A stretch of DNA of 64,000 nt from Nannochloropsis oceanica (Eukaryota; Sar; Eustigmatophyceae; Eustigmatales; Monodopsidaceae): contig CP038125.1 in assembly GCA_004519485.1 (NCBI GenBank), positions 475,711-539,710 on the forward strand. The letters run 5' to 3'. This document shows positions 45,862 to 55,576 of this stretch, piece after piece. Position 1 is the stretch's first letter; every line of letters starts with the position of its first letter. Below the pieces are notes generated by a model. It saw only the letters and a program-made list of their open reading frames with translations. It was not told the origin of the DNA and searched no databases. The translations under genes were made by a program, and so were the position numbers.

Positions 45862-46619
45862 TTCGTGGAGCGAGGCTATTGGGGGAGAGAATTGATGATG
45901 CCATTTGTGATAAATGGAAGAAGCATGCAAGAAGATTGAAAGGCCTCGACCTCCACGTCCTTTGTTCTGTTACTGCAGGTTGCAGTGCTAGTGCTACATG
46001 GCCACAAGCGGACTGGTCGAGCCGCTTTTTCGCCCCGGGAGGATGAGACGATCTGCCTCCTGCTTCTTTGGACTCGAGAAAAGGCAGTGGGCAACGACCC
46101 CGAGTGCGATTTCACCAGGCGAGCTTTTTTCTCCCGCATGTCCGCTACAGGGCGAATTCTCGTGATAGGTCAGTCACAGGTGGTTATCGCGAAGGCCATG
46201 CTCGCGACGGCATCTGGTTGTCGTGTCCTACATACGATGACCCCTCGGCTTTCTTCATCTGAGGACACAAAGTATCCACGTTATACTTCTTCTTGCACCC
46301 TGCTTGCCCTTCCCGTGGCAAGGATTAAGGCTCGTGGTGGAGCGTCAGCACGTCAAAATCAAGAAAGAAGAGGAGGAAGAGGAGGAAAAATAGGGAAGGG
46401 ACGTCATGCATGTAGACCTGATCCTTAATCTGACCGTCCCTCCCTTCGCCTGCTTCACGCACCATCGGGCTTGGACCCGTCATCATGTGCATACCAGGCA
46501 TCTCCCTCATCCATACCCACGTGCATTACCACCACGCCACACCAACACGTCACACAGGCCGATTGATCGTCCTCAGTCGGTTGCTCCTTCTCCTCTCCAC
46601 ACAGTACACTTCACCAAAG
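45862..46619. other. head-to-head promoter region
   Basis: About 760 bases between the transporter (-) and the glyoxalase-like gene (+). Frames of 76-147 codons on both strands lack any family signature. It is presumably a bidirectional promoter. Confidence 0.4.
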
Positions 46620-49165
46620 ATGTCTCCCCGCCTCGTTGTCGCCGTGGGCGCGGCCTGCTCGCTCGCCTCCTTGACTAGCGCCTTCCTCCTCCCTTCCGCC
46701 CCCTCCTGCGCCGGTGAGTCTTCTTGTGGGTTGTAGAAGGCCACGGGTGAAAGGAGATTGATGTGTGCTTGTCCTTCATCGTGGCTCCGGCTGGAGGAAG
46801 GGTGGGAAGGAGGAAAAGAGAGCAGAGGTGAAATACGAATTGAATGTGAGAGTGAGTAAGTGCCTGCAGCATGCACTGAGCCTCCACCTTCCCACCTTCC
46901 CTCCTTCCCTCCCTCCCCCCTACCTAGGCCGTCCTTCTATCATCCGCGACAGCAGAAAATCCTCCTCTGTGGCTGCCGCTAAGAAGGAGAAGACGGCGTG
47001 GGACGGGGACCAGCAATACGAAGTGCTGCCCACGGACAGCTTTGTGTTGCGCCCTGAGATCAAGGTAGGAAAAGGATGAGGCAGGGAGAGAGACAGGGAG
47101 ATAGACAGGGGTGTGCGCTCGAGTGCATGTCAGGGCAAGCAATTGTTTCACATGCCCCTTGCTGCGCTCGCTCATCCCCCCTCCCTCCCTCCCTCCTTCC
47201 CTCCCTCCCGCCCTCCGTTTTCCCTTCCCCAGGACTACGCCAAACTGACCGACGAGGAGATGGCGGCCACCGAGGGCGCAGGCAGGACCGAGCCCGACAA
47301 GGCCCACACGACGTTCGTGCCCCCCTCCCACCCTTTCGCGCATGCCCGCCTGCTGAACGTCGTGGTAGGTAGAGGAGAGAGGGAGGGAGGGAGGGAGGGA
47401 AAGGGGGAAGGCGGACTCTCTACCCCTGTGTCTGTCATACTGTGAGGATGAAGACCTCACCTCCCTCCCTCCCTCCCTCCCTCCCTCCCTCCCTCCCTAC
47501 CTCAGTGCCGCGTGGGTAACCTGGAGAAGACGGTGTCCTTCTACGAGGCTTTGGGTTTCATCAACCTCAGGGAGCGCGTCACGACGGAGTACTCCGCAGC
47601 TGTCATGGGCTTCGGGTAGGGAGGGAGGGATGGAGGGATGGAGGGAGGGAGGGAGACAATGATCGAGGGCAGGAGAATGTCCGTTTACCACACATTCTCA
47701 CCCCCTCACCCTTCTCCCTCCCTCCCTCCCTCCCTCCCTCCCTCCCTCCCTCCCTCCCTCCCTCCCTCCCCGGCAGGTCGGAGGAGTTCGGGCAGAACGT
47801 GGGCCTCCAGTTCGTGCAGGACTCTGGCACCGTTACCCAAGGCGATGGATATGGCGGGTAGGTGTCTAAGGAGGGAGGGAGGGAGGGAAGCATGGAGGGA
47901 GGGAGGGGGGGAAGGCAAGATCTGAAACGGGTGCAAGCAGTCCAGTGGTCATATCTCCCTCCCTCCCTCTCTTCCTCCCTCTCTCCTCCCCCCTTTAGTG
48001 TGACCCTGATCGTGCCGGACGTGAAGGCCGCCGTGGCCGCCGCCACTGCCGCTGGGGGTTCGGCCGTGCAGGAAGTGAAGAGCCTTGAGTACCCCGCGAC
48101 GCAGATCCCGGACCAGGTAGGACACTCGCCTTCCCTCCCGCCCTCCCTCCCGCCCTCTCCTTCTTCGTCCCTGTCACAGCTCTGGCCCTACTTATTGCAT
48201 CCCCCCCCCCCCCCTCTCCCCCTCTGCTTACGTACCACTGACCACGCACCCCTCCGTCCTTCCCTCCCTCCCTCGCCACCCCAGGACGCCCAGGCCGTGA
48301 ACGTGGAGGTGACGGCCATCGTGGCCGATCCCGACGGCTATAAGGTACCAGAGGAGGGCGAGAGGGGGAGGAGGAAGGGAGGGAGGGAGGGAGGGAACAT
48401 GGAGGTGACGGCCGTTGTGGCCGACCCGGGAATTGGGAGGGCGGGAGGGAGGGCGGGAGGGAGGGCGGGAGGGAGGGCAGGGGAAACATAAACCTGGTCG
48501 CACACCCACCTCTTGATGCATGCCTGATTTCTACAACCCCTCCTCCCTCCCTTTCTCCTTATGTGACCCTGCTCGAGGATGAAGATGTCCAAGACAAATG
48601 CACCTCGCTTCCAATAGGCACGCTCATCACTCCCTCCCTCCCTCCCTCCCCCGCTCCCTCCCTCTCCTCCCAAGGTGACGCTGGTGGAGGGCGAGAGCAA
48701 GGACGTACTCTCGTGCATAACCCTGCGCGTCTTCGACATGGAGAAGGCCGTGGCCTTTTACGCCAACCTCGGTACGAGCATCCCTCCCTCGTCCCTGCCC
48801 TCTCTCTCCCCCTCCCTCCCCTTCCTGGACACTCACCCGGGATGGTCTTTCCGCTCCTCATTCCCTCCCTCCCTCCCTTTCCCCCTCCCTCCCTCCTTCC
48901 CCCCCCCGGCAGGCATGAAGGTCCTGAAAAAGCGCGCGAACGTCCCGGTGGAGACGAGCATCTCCTCGTGGCTGGGCTACGACGACGACCACATCTACAC
49001 CATGGGTTTTGTGCACGAAAAGCTCAAGCACCCGCAGTTCCATATGATGAAGGTGCCGGCCACCACCCTCTGCCTCAAGTACGTACCTCTTCTGTCTGTC
49101 TGTCTGTCTGTCTGTCTGTCGGTCGGTCTGTTTGTCTGTCGCTCTGTCTGTCGGTCTGTCTGTCG

Positions 49166-49233
<68 letters not shown>

Positions 49234-49906
49234 GCCTGTCTGTTTGCCTGTCTGTCTCTCTGTCTCCCACCCACCCCCCGCCTTCCGTGCCTGCAGCCTG
49301 TCGAGACTGTCAAAACAACGACGATCGCATCCCTCCCTCCCAAATCTAGTAAAGTAGCCCTGACCCCTCCCTCCCTCCCTCCTTCCCTCCCTCCCTCCCT
49401 CCCTCCCTCCCTCCCTCCCTCCCTAGGTACGAGTACGACTCCCAGCCGGTCAAGACGGGCAATAGCCTGGCTCAGATCGTGGTGGGCACCAACAAGGGCG
49501 TCAAGACCGCCCTGGATTCCCTCACTGCCTCCGGTATGTTACACCTCCCTCCCTCCCCTCCCTCCCTCCCTGACGAGACGGCATCTCTTCTTCGACTGCT
49601 CCAGTCGGGGGCAAGGGAGGGAGAGATGGAGGGAGAGATGGAGGGCGAGATGGAGGGAAGAGTGAACAGATAGATTGAAACAAAGCGAAGGGGCAGAAAC
49701 ACACTGGTATGAGATATTCACCCCTCCCTCCCTCCCTCCCTCCCTCCCTCCCTCCCTCCCTCCCTCCCTCCCTCCCCCCCCCAGGCGCCAAGCTCCTCAA
49801 GGACGTTTCCAACGAAGAGGGACAGGACGTGGGCGCGGTGTCTGACGTAGACGGGTACGTCCTGACCCTCGTGGACGTGGAGCAATTCAATGACCAGTTG
49901 GCATAA
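46620..49906 (+). CDS. plastid two-domain glyoxalase/VOC protein
   Basis: Eleven exons in phase, 407 residues: 46620-46713, 46928-47064, 47233-47364, 47506-47615, 47777-47857, 47999-48116, 48285-48344, 48675-48771, 48913-49078, 49427-49533, 49785-49906. The leader is a signal peptide ending LASLTSAFLLPSAP, a SAF-type plastid cleavage motif. Domain 1 runs from VVCRVGNLEKTVSFYEALGF to VADPDGYKVTLVEG; domain 2 from CITLRVFDMEKAVAFYANLG to VDGYVLTLVDVEQFNDQL. This is the tandem layout of plant-type glyoxalase I, which isomerises the glutathione adduct of methylglyoxal. The usual His of the first strand and the Glu of DPDGYKxEL are replaced in both halves (Val/Cys and Thr), so metal binding and activity are doubtful. 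Introns show clear (GGGA)/(TCCC) arms. One intron holds a copy of exon 7, another a long CTGT repeat. Confidence 0.9.
48395..48428 (+). repeat. in-frame copy of an exon 7 fragment in the next intron
   Basis: These 34 bases repeat exon 7 bases 48299-48332 at an offset of 96 with about four differences. The copy still reads NMEVTAVVADP in the same frame as the exon's NVEVTAIVADP. It lies between GGGA-type tracts inside the intron 48345-48674. Confidence 0.9.
49090..49263. repeat. (CTGT)n microsatellite in glyoxalase intron 9
   Basis: About 170 bases of tetranucleotide tctg/ctgt repeat with scattered substitutions (ctgt to cggt, ctct, ttgt), starting about ten bases after the donor. Confidence 0.97.
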
Positions 49907-50784
49907 GGAGAAAAGGAGAGTGGGAGGAGTGAGGACACTTTTTTGTTTTAGATGTAGTTTGAGAGACCTGTGAAAAGTGGTGGGGATAGTAGATGTTCTT
50001 GGGTGCATGTAAGCATTTTTGGGTGTCTGCTGTGTGATTGTGTGTCTGCGTGTTGGTGTAATGGGGGGGAGGGAGAGAAGGAGGGAAAGAGGGAGGGCAG
50101 AGAGGAAGAGTGAGTCGCAAGGTGCGTCTAGCGGGAGGCTGTACCCTGTAATGCATGTATGCATACAAACGGTAATGTAGTGATCCAGGCAGTCGGTCAT
50201 TGCGCCCTTCATTCTCCAGTAAATGTCTCTTTGATTGAAAAAGAGGGAGGAAGAGTGAGAAGGCACGTGTGTCTCCTTTTCGCCCCGCCCTGGAATGAAA
50301 CAACCGCGAGATCTGCCCGATGGGGGGCCGATGAAAACCGACATCAGCAAACAAACTGAGAAAGAGGATGATAAAGCAGAAGAAGAAAGGGTAGCAGGAA
50401 AATATCGACGGCCACACCCGCTAAAACCACAAGTTGTGTTTGCGTAATCGTATGTTCCCCCCCCACCATCTGCTACGCACCCCCGTCTTTCTATCTTCTG
50501 TTTCCTCGTCCCTCTCTCCTGTCCTTTCCCTGCACTGGTAATAGTGCGCGTGTCCTGCGACCCGAAGCACTGGAGTTAGCTACCTGACCTGCTTCATCCA
50601 TTGAGCCATCCCATCTCTGCCTGGCAAGTTGCAACCGTCAAAAGCGGGCGTTGCGCGCTTTCTTCTTTTTCTCCACAGCCCCCTTCGTCCTCATTTTCTC
50701 TGTCTTCCTTCCACACACACACAGCACACGCTATCTCTGCACGCACGCTTCAGAAAAACGTGCCCAAACCAGTAGCTAGGCCCA
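49907..50784. other. intergenic region between tandem genes
   Basis: Lies between the glyoxalase-like gene and the DDT/WHIM gene, both on +. It is AT-richer than the genes, with only one modest purine run (50062-50105). Short frames on both strands are unsupported. Confidence 0.5.
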
Positions 50785-51714
50785 ATGACAAGCTCCAATA
50801 AAACTGGCTGTGGCCGTGCGAAGAAGCCAGCCACGAAAATGGTCAAGACCCAAAGCAAGAAGGGCAGCAGCAGCAGCAGCAGCAGCAGCAAAGCCAAGGG
50901 CAAAGGAAAAGGCAAGCAAAACAAAGAGAACCAAAAACGTAAAGCCACTTCCTCCTCCTACGCCTCCTTGGCCAAGAAATTCAAAATCTCCTCCTCCGCC
51001 TCCTCGGGTCCAGTCGACCTGTCCCCTTCCCTCTCCCGCGCCACCGATCCCTCCTCCCCCCCCACCCTCCTCGCCCTCACACTCCGGCCCGAAGTGGTCG
51101 CCCTCGGACTTTTCCTATGGCTTCACCGCACCACACTCCGCCTCGGCTCTTCTAAGGAGTTTCCCCTTTCCCTCTGTGCCTTGGAGGAGTCCTTCTTGGC
51201 GCCCCAAGAGAGCACCCTGCTCGCCACGATTATGTCGCGTTTGCTCATGAAGCCCGCGCAACGGCAGCGACTCACAGGCCCTCTCCAGCAAGTGCTGCCC
51301 TTTTCCAAGTGGGCCAAGGTACAAGAAGAACGGAGGGAGGGAGTGAAGGAGGCGGGGAAGGCAGGAAGGAGGGAAGGCAGGAAGGAGGAAAGAAAGCATT
51401 GCCACGCATATAAAACATCGCACACAACCAGTCTCATATACCTACCCCCCATTCCCCCCCCCCCCTTGCCCTCCTTCCTTTCTTCCTTTTCTCCCTCCCT
51501 CCCTTTCTCTTCAGCTGCTCCAAGACCGCATCTGGGATATATACGAGCGTCTGAGGATCATGCGCATTATCCTGCTGGAACGCGAGGAGGAGGAGGAGGA
51601 GGAGGAGGAGGAGGAGGAGGAGGAGGAGGAGGAGGAGGAAGGAGAAGTAGAAAAGGAAGAGGAAGGAGGAGAAGAGGAGAAGAGGAAAAGAGGAGGAGCA
51701 GATGGAGGAGAAAG

Positions 51715-51747
<33 letters not shown>

Positions 51748-53191
51748 CCCTCCCTCGGATCTGGAGAAACAGATGCGTCGCGCATGGGCCGCCCGGTCAT
51801 GGGAGGAGTGCGAGGAGGAGGAGGAGCGCCTGGAGGTGCTGCTCCGAAATGTGGACCCCGAGCTGTGGGAAAACAAGATCGCCGCCCTTGTCTGTCCCTT
51901 GGGGGTGGGGGAGGGGGAGAGGAAGGGTGGGAGGAAGGCTGTGAAGGGAGAGGTGGAGGAGCACGGCTTGGTGCCCATGCAATCACCTCCTTCCTCCCTG
52001 CCTTCCTCTCTCCCTTCCGCCTCTCCGCTTTCGACCAGTCCCACCACTACTACGGTGACTCTCAACGACGGTCTGGCTCCTCATTCCCATTCTTCCCTCC
52101 CTCCCTCCCTCCCCCCCTCCCTCCTTCCCTCCGACGCCCTGCCTCCTTCTCCTCAGCTTCCTGTATCCACGCAACCCCGCTGTCCTCCCTCCCCCCCTCC
52201 TTTCCCCCTTCTCTCCTCCATCGAAACCCACCGAGACCCCCACGCCCTGGACTGGCAACAAGCCGAGGCCCGAGAGGAGGACAGGGCGAAGGAGGCAAGG
52301 GCAGCCGCCGCCTATCTCTCCCTCCACCCCGTCCTCCGCCTCCACCTCACCCTGGCACTGTGCGAGAGTCTTCTTGACGAGGAGCTGAAGGAGGGTAAGG
52401 GTGGGAGGGAGGGAGGGCTGGTGGCTGCAATGGAGGGGGTGGAGGCGGCCGACTTGAGAGGGGAGGAGGTAGGGAGGGACAGCAGGGGCAGGAGCTACTA
52501 CGTCTTCCCGCAATTCTACGAAGACTGCCGCGTCTTCCGCACAGCGGCCTCGGGGGGGGCTGGAGTGACGAAGGGAGGGAGGAAGGGGTCGACGGAGGAG
52601 AAGGGAGAGGGCAAGGGGGAGGAGGGGAAAAAGAACGAGGAGGGGGAGGGAGGGGGAGGGGGAGAGGGACAGGAGGAAGCGAAGGGTGAGTCGCCCGCTG
52701 CTGATCCTGCGGGTGCTAGTGAACCTTCCCATCTGCAATCACAAGATCCTCCATTCTCGGTCCTTCCCCGTTTCCGAAAAGAGAGGACGCCCGTCGGAGG
52801 GATGCTTGAGTGTGCGGCAGACTCCCTTCCCTCCCTCCTCGCCTTGGTGGCCAAGCTGAACAAGAGCAGGTGGAGGGCGGACGGGGAGCTGAGCGAGACG
52901 CTTGGAGCCATTGCGCAGGGCGTGATGGAGGAGCTGGAGAAGAGGGCAGCCAAGGAGGAGGGGTTGAGGAGGAGGGAGGAGAAGGCACGGTTGATGGAGC
53001 AGCTGCCGCGGAGAAGGAGTAGGAGATTGGGGGAGGGGGAAGGGGAGGAGGAAAACAGGCGCCGAGGAGGAGGAGGGGAAGAGGACGGAGAGAAAAGACT
53101 CGGAGGGAAACGAGTGGATGAGGAGGGGAGAAATAGAGAGGGGGGTAGGGATGAAGGAGGACGGAAAGAGGAGGGCGATATGTACTTTTAG
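50785..53191 (+). CDS. DDT/WHIM-domain chromatin-remodelling protein
   Basis: Two exons in phase, 736 residues: 50785-51318 and 51515-53191. The N terminus is Lys/Ser-rich (eight Ser in a row). Residues about 95-175 are a helical bundle (LALTLRPEVVALGLFLWLHR, FPLSLCALEESFLAPQESTL, LLATIMSRLLM) like the DDT domain. Exon 2 begins LLQDRIWDIYERLRIMRIIL and runs into about twenty Glu. Residues about 455-475 (RLHLTLALCESLLDEELKEG) and about 498-512 (GRDSRGRSYYVFPQF) correspond to the WHIM1 and WHIM2 motifs that accompany DDT in ISWI-partner proteins (BAZ, CECR2, RSF1 type). Family role: bind ISWI ATPases and set nucleosome spacing in the nucleus. The C terminus is Arg/Glu-rich. No PHD finger or bromodomain is present. 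Identification rests on motif wording; no alignment was run. Confidence 0.7.
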
Positions 53192-54178
53192 AGTCTGCTC
53201 ACTGTGTGGAAAGAAGAGGGAGACGAGGTCCGAGACGAAGAGTAGGTAAAATGCTGGATGACTACTCGAAGAAGAAAGGATAACAATCAAGCAAGCATAA
53301 ATAAGTGACAAAGAAAAATACAGGCCCTCGTATGTATATATCGATCCCATCGCTTAATTTGTGTATCCCACCACCTAGTTTGTGTAACATTTCATCAATC
53401 TCATTCGAATGCCCTGACATAATCTCGTTCAGTCGGGAGGAATGTGCGAGAATGGCACTAACAGCGCATCTCGAGCAGTGTAAAAATATTGCCTTTCAGT
53501 TTACACTTTTGTCTTTCTTGCTTTTTGCCTTCGCATTCCTTCCGTAGTACAATCCATGGTGCATCGGGAAAGATTTATCACGGAAGTAGTGACACAGGCG
53601 CTTCTCAACCCAAAGGTAGTAGACCGGTTGTGTAGAGGGGTAAGATTGGCGAGATAAGTGCAAACCCCTGTGGGCAGGTGGAGGGGTCTCGCTGGGCACG
53701 TAGTGCTCTTGCGAGGTTTCCTGACAGTAAACTATGTCAGTTTACGCTGATCTGTCGGATCGGTGGTTATTCAAGCTCCTAATTATTTCCATTCAGTGCG
53801 TATGGAGTGTCTACCCACGCGGGTTTGGGGATGGTTGAGTTTTATTTCTCCAAAAGAGGGAGGAGGAGGTCGATGACGTCAAGCTGTCAGTCTCTCCACC
53901 CTTCTGGATGAATGCAGAACCAAGTGGTGACCTTTACCGGAAGACAGAGTCGGTGGTTGTCCCGTAAGTAGAATAATTCTCCTGTTTGCATATTTAAGAG
54001 AGCTATAAGGTGGTTTCATCAAGCAGGGGTACAGCCTCAGCTCACTACTAACACAACACCCTCTCGCAGCAGCAACAGCAACATCAACAACGACAACAAC
54101 AACAACAGCAGCAGCTGCAGCAGCAACAGCAGCAACAGTAGACACACAGCAACACGCTCCCAGGCAAACAATCCTATC
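53192..54178. other. intergenic region and CAG/CAA-rich leader
   Basis: About 1 kb between two + genes. The last 110 bases before the aldolase ATG (54065-54140) are a CAG/CAA/CAT-type trinucleotide run. It is open in one frame as poly-Gln and closed by TAG at 54138-54140. The rest is AT-richer than the genes and shows no supported gene. Confidence 0.5.
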
Positions 54179-55272
54179 ATGCCTCCCACCCCAACCCCCA
54201 ATGCACCTTCCACCCTCGCCGCCGCGACCTCTGCTGTCGCCCCCTCTTCGGTCAATGCCTCATCTTCCCCTCCCGAACCATCCCTCCGTGCTTCACTGCC
54301 CTCCACCTTGCCGACTGAGCTCTTTTTCGACAGAGACCTCGAAGCAACCATCCCCGCCGGCATGGCCTTGAGTGAATGGAAAGCTCGCGTGGAACTTGCC
54401 TGCATGTACCGTGTCTTTTTTGCACGTGGCTGGGACGAGGAGGTGATAAATCATATTACGTTGCGCGTGCCCGGTCCAGACGCACACTTTCTCATCAATC
54501 CTTTCGGGCTCTACTACGGCGAAGTCACGGCGTTGAATCTGGTGAAGATTGACTTGAGCGGACGAGAGGTCGACCCGAGTCCATACACTGTCAACCGGGC
54601 AGGCTTTGTGATCCACTCGGCCATCCACGGTGCCAGGCCCGACGACGCCCACTGCGTGATTCACACACACAGTACTCCCGGGGTCGCCGTCGCATGCAAG
54701 GAAGAAGGCCTGCGGATGGACAACTTTTACTCCATTTTCCTCCACGGCCAGGTGGCCTACCACCCCTTTGAAGGTGAGAGAGAGAGATCGAGCATGGACG
54801 TACTCGTGCCCTCCTTCCCTTGCTCCATTTCTTTTCTCCTCGGCAGCATCAGCGCATTGATCGATAGCGAAAGTGAAGGTTGAGCATCAGACGTAAAAGT
54901 GTCCTCCCTCGCTCCTTCCCTCCCTCCTTCCCTCCCTCTACAGGTGTGACCGTGCGCATGGGCGAGCAGGAACGCCTCGTGGCCAACATGGGCCACAAGT
55001 CCGTCCTCATCCTCCAGAACCACGGCCTGCTCGTCGCGGGGCCCTCCACCGCTCGAGCATTCTTCACCTATTACGCCCTCCACCGTGCCTGTGAGATTCA
55101 GTGCGCCACCCAATCCATGCCCGGGCGGAACGTCCCCATCTCCGAAGCCGTGGCCGTGGGCGGACTTCAAGGCGCGGAGGACGCTGATCCGGAAGGTGCA
55201 TTGCACTGGAAAATCTTCGCGGGGGCGGTCAGAAGGGCGGGCATTCGGCGGGTGGAGGACGTGACGGGGTGA
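54179..55272 (+). CDS. class II aldolase/adducin-domain protein
   Basis: Two exons in phase, 307 residues: 54179-54773 and 54944-55272. After a Pro/Ala/Ser-rich lead of about 50 residues the class II aldolase fold is clear: ACMYRVFFARGWDEEVINHI, RVPGPDAHFLINPFGLYYGE, VIHSAIHGARPDDAHCVIHT, HSTPGVAVACKEEGLRMDNF, VANMGHKSVLILQNHGLLVA and TYYALHRACEIQ. The zinc His pair of the family is in CVIHTHS and a third His in QNHGLL. Enzymatic members act on fuculose or ribulose phosphates; adducins are non-enzymatic. Retained His residues argue for an enzyme, substrate unknown. No organelle signal is obvious. Downstream it is convergent with the 2OG oxygenase gene. Confidence 0.9.
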
Positions 55273-55576
55273 AGGGAGGGAGGGAGGGAGGGAGGGGAGG
55301 GAGAAAGAGCCTGGGTAGAGGTGTTTGCAGAGCTTGAGGAGAAAGAAATCGAGAGATCGGGAAAGAAACGAGAATGAAAACAATAGTATTGTAAATGAGG
55401 AGAAGACATTCTGCCAACAGTTGTGCTGTGCTTCCTCCTCTCATCCAGCTTCTCTGTGCTGTACATATTTCACTCTTAACCCTAAGAGACACGCCCAATT
55501 CGATCGGTCCCCTCCCGTCCCTCCCTCCCTTCTTTCTCCCCCTCCTCCCTCCCTCCTTTCTTCTCTTATTCCTTTG
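55273..55576. other. intergenic region between convergent genes
   Basis: About 300 bases carrying the 3' ends of the aldolase (+) and oxygenase (-) genes. A (GGGA)n run sits directly after the aldolase stop (55272-55300), one of the last such runs before the telomere. Confidence 0.5.

Noticed and set aside
50785-52377. A 530-codon read-through of the DDT/WHIM gene's first frame
   Set aside because: It runs through the intron at 51319-51514 into the wrong frame of exon 2. The spliced frame contains the WHIM motifs.
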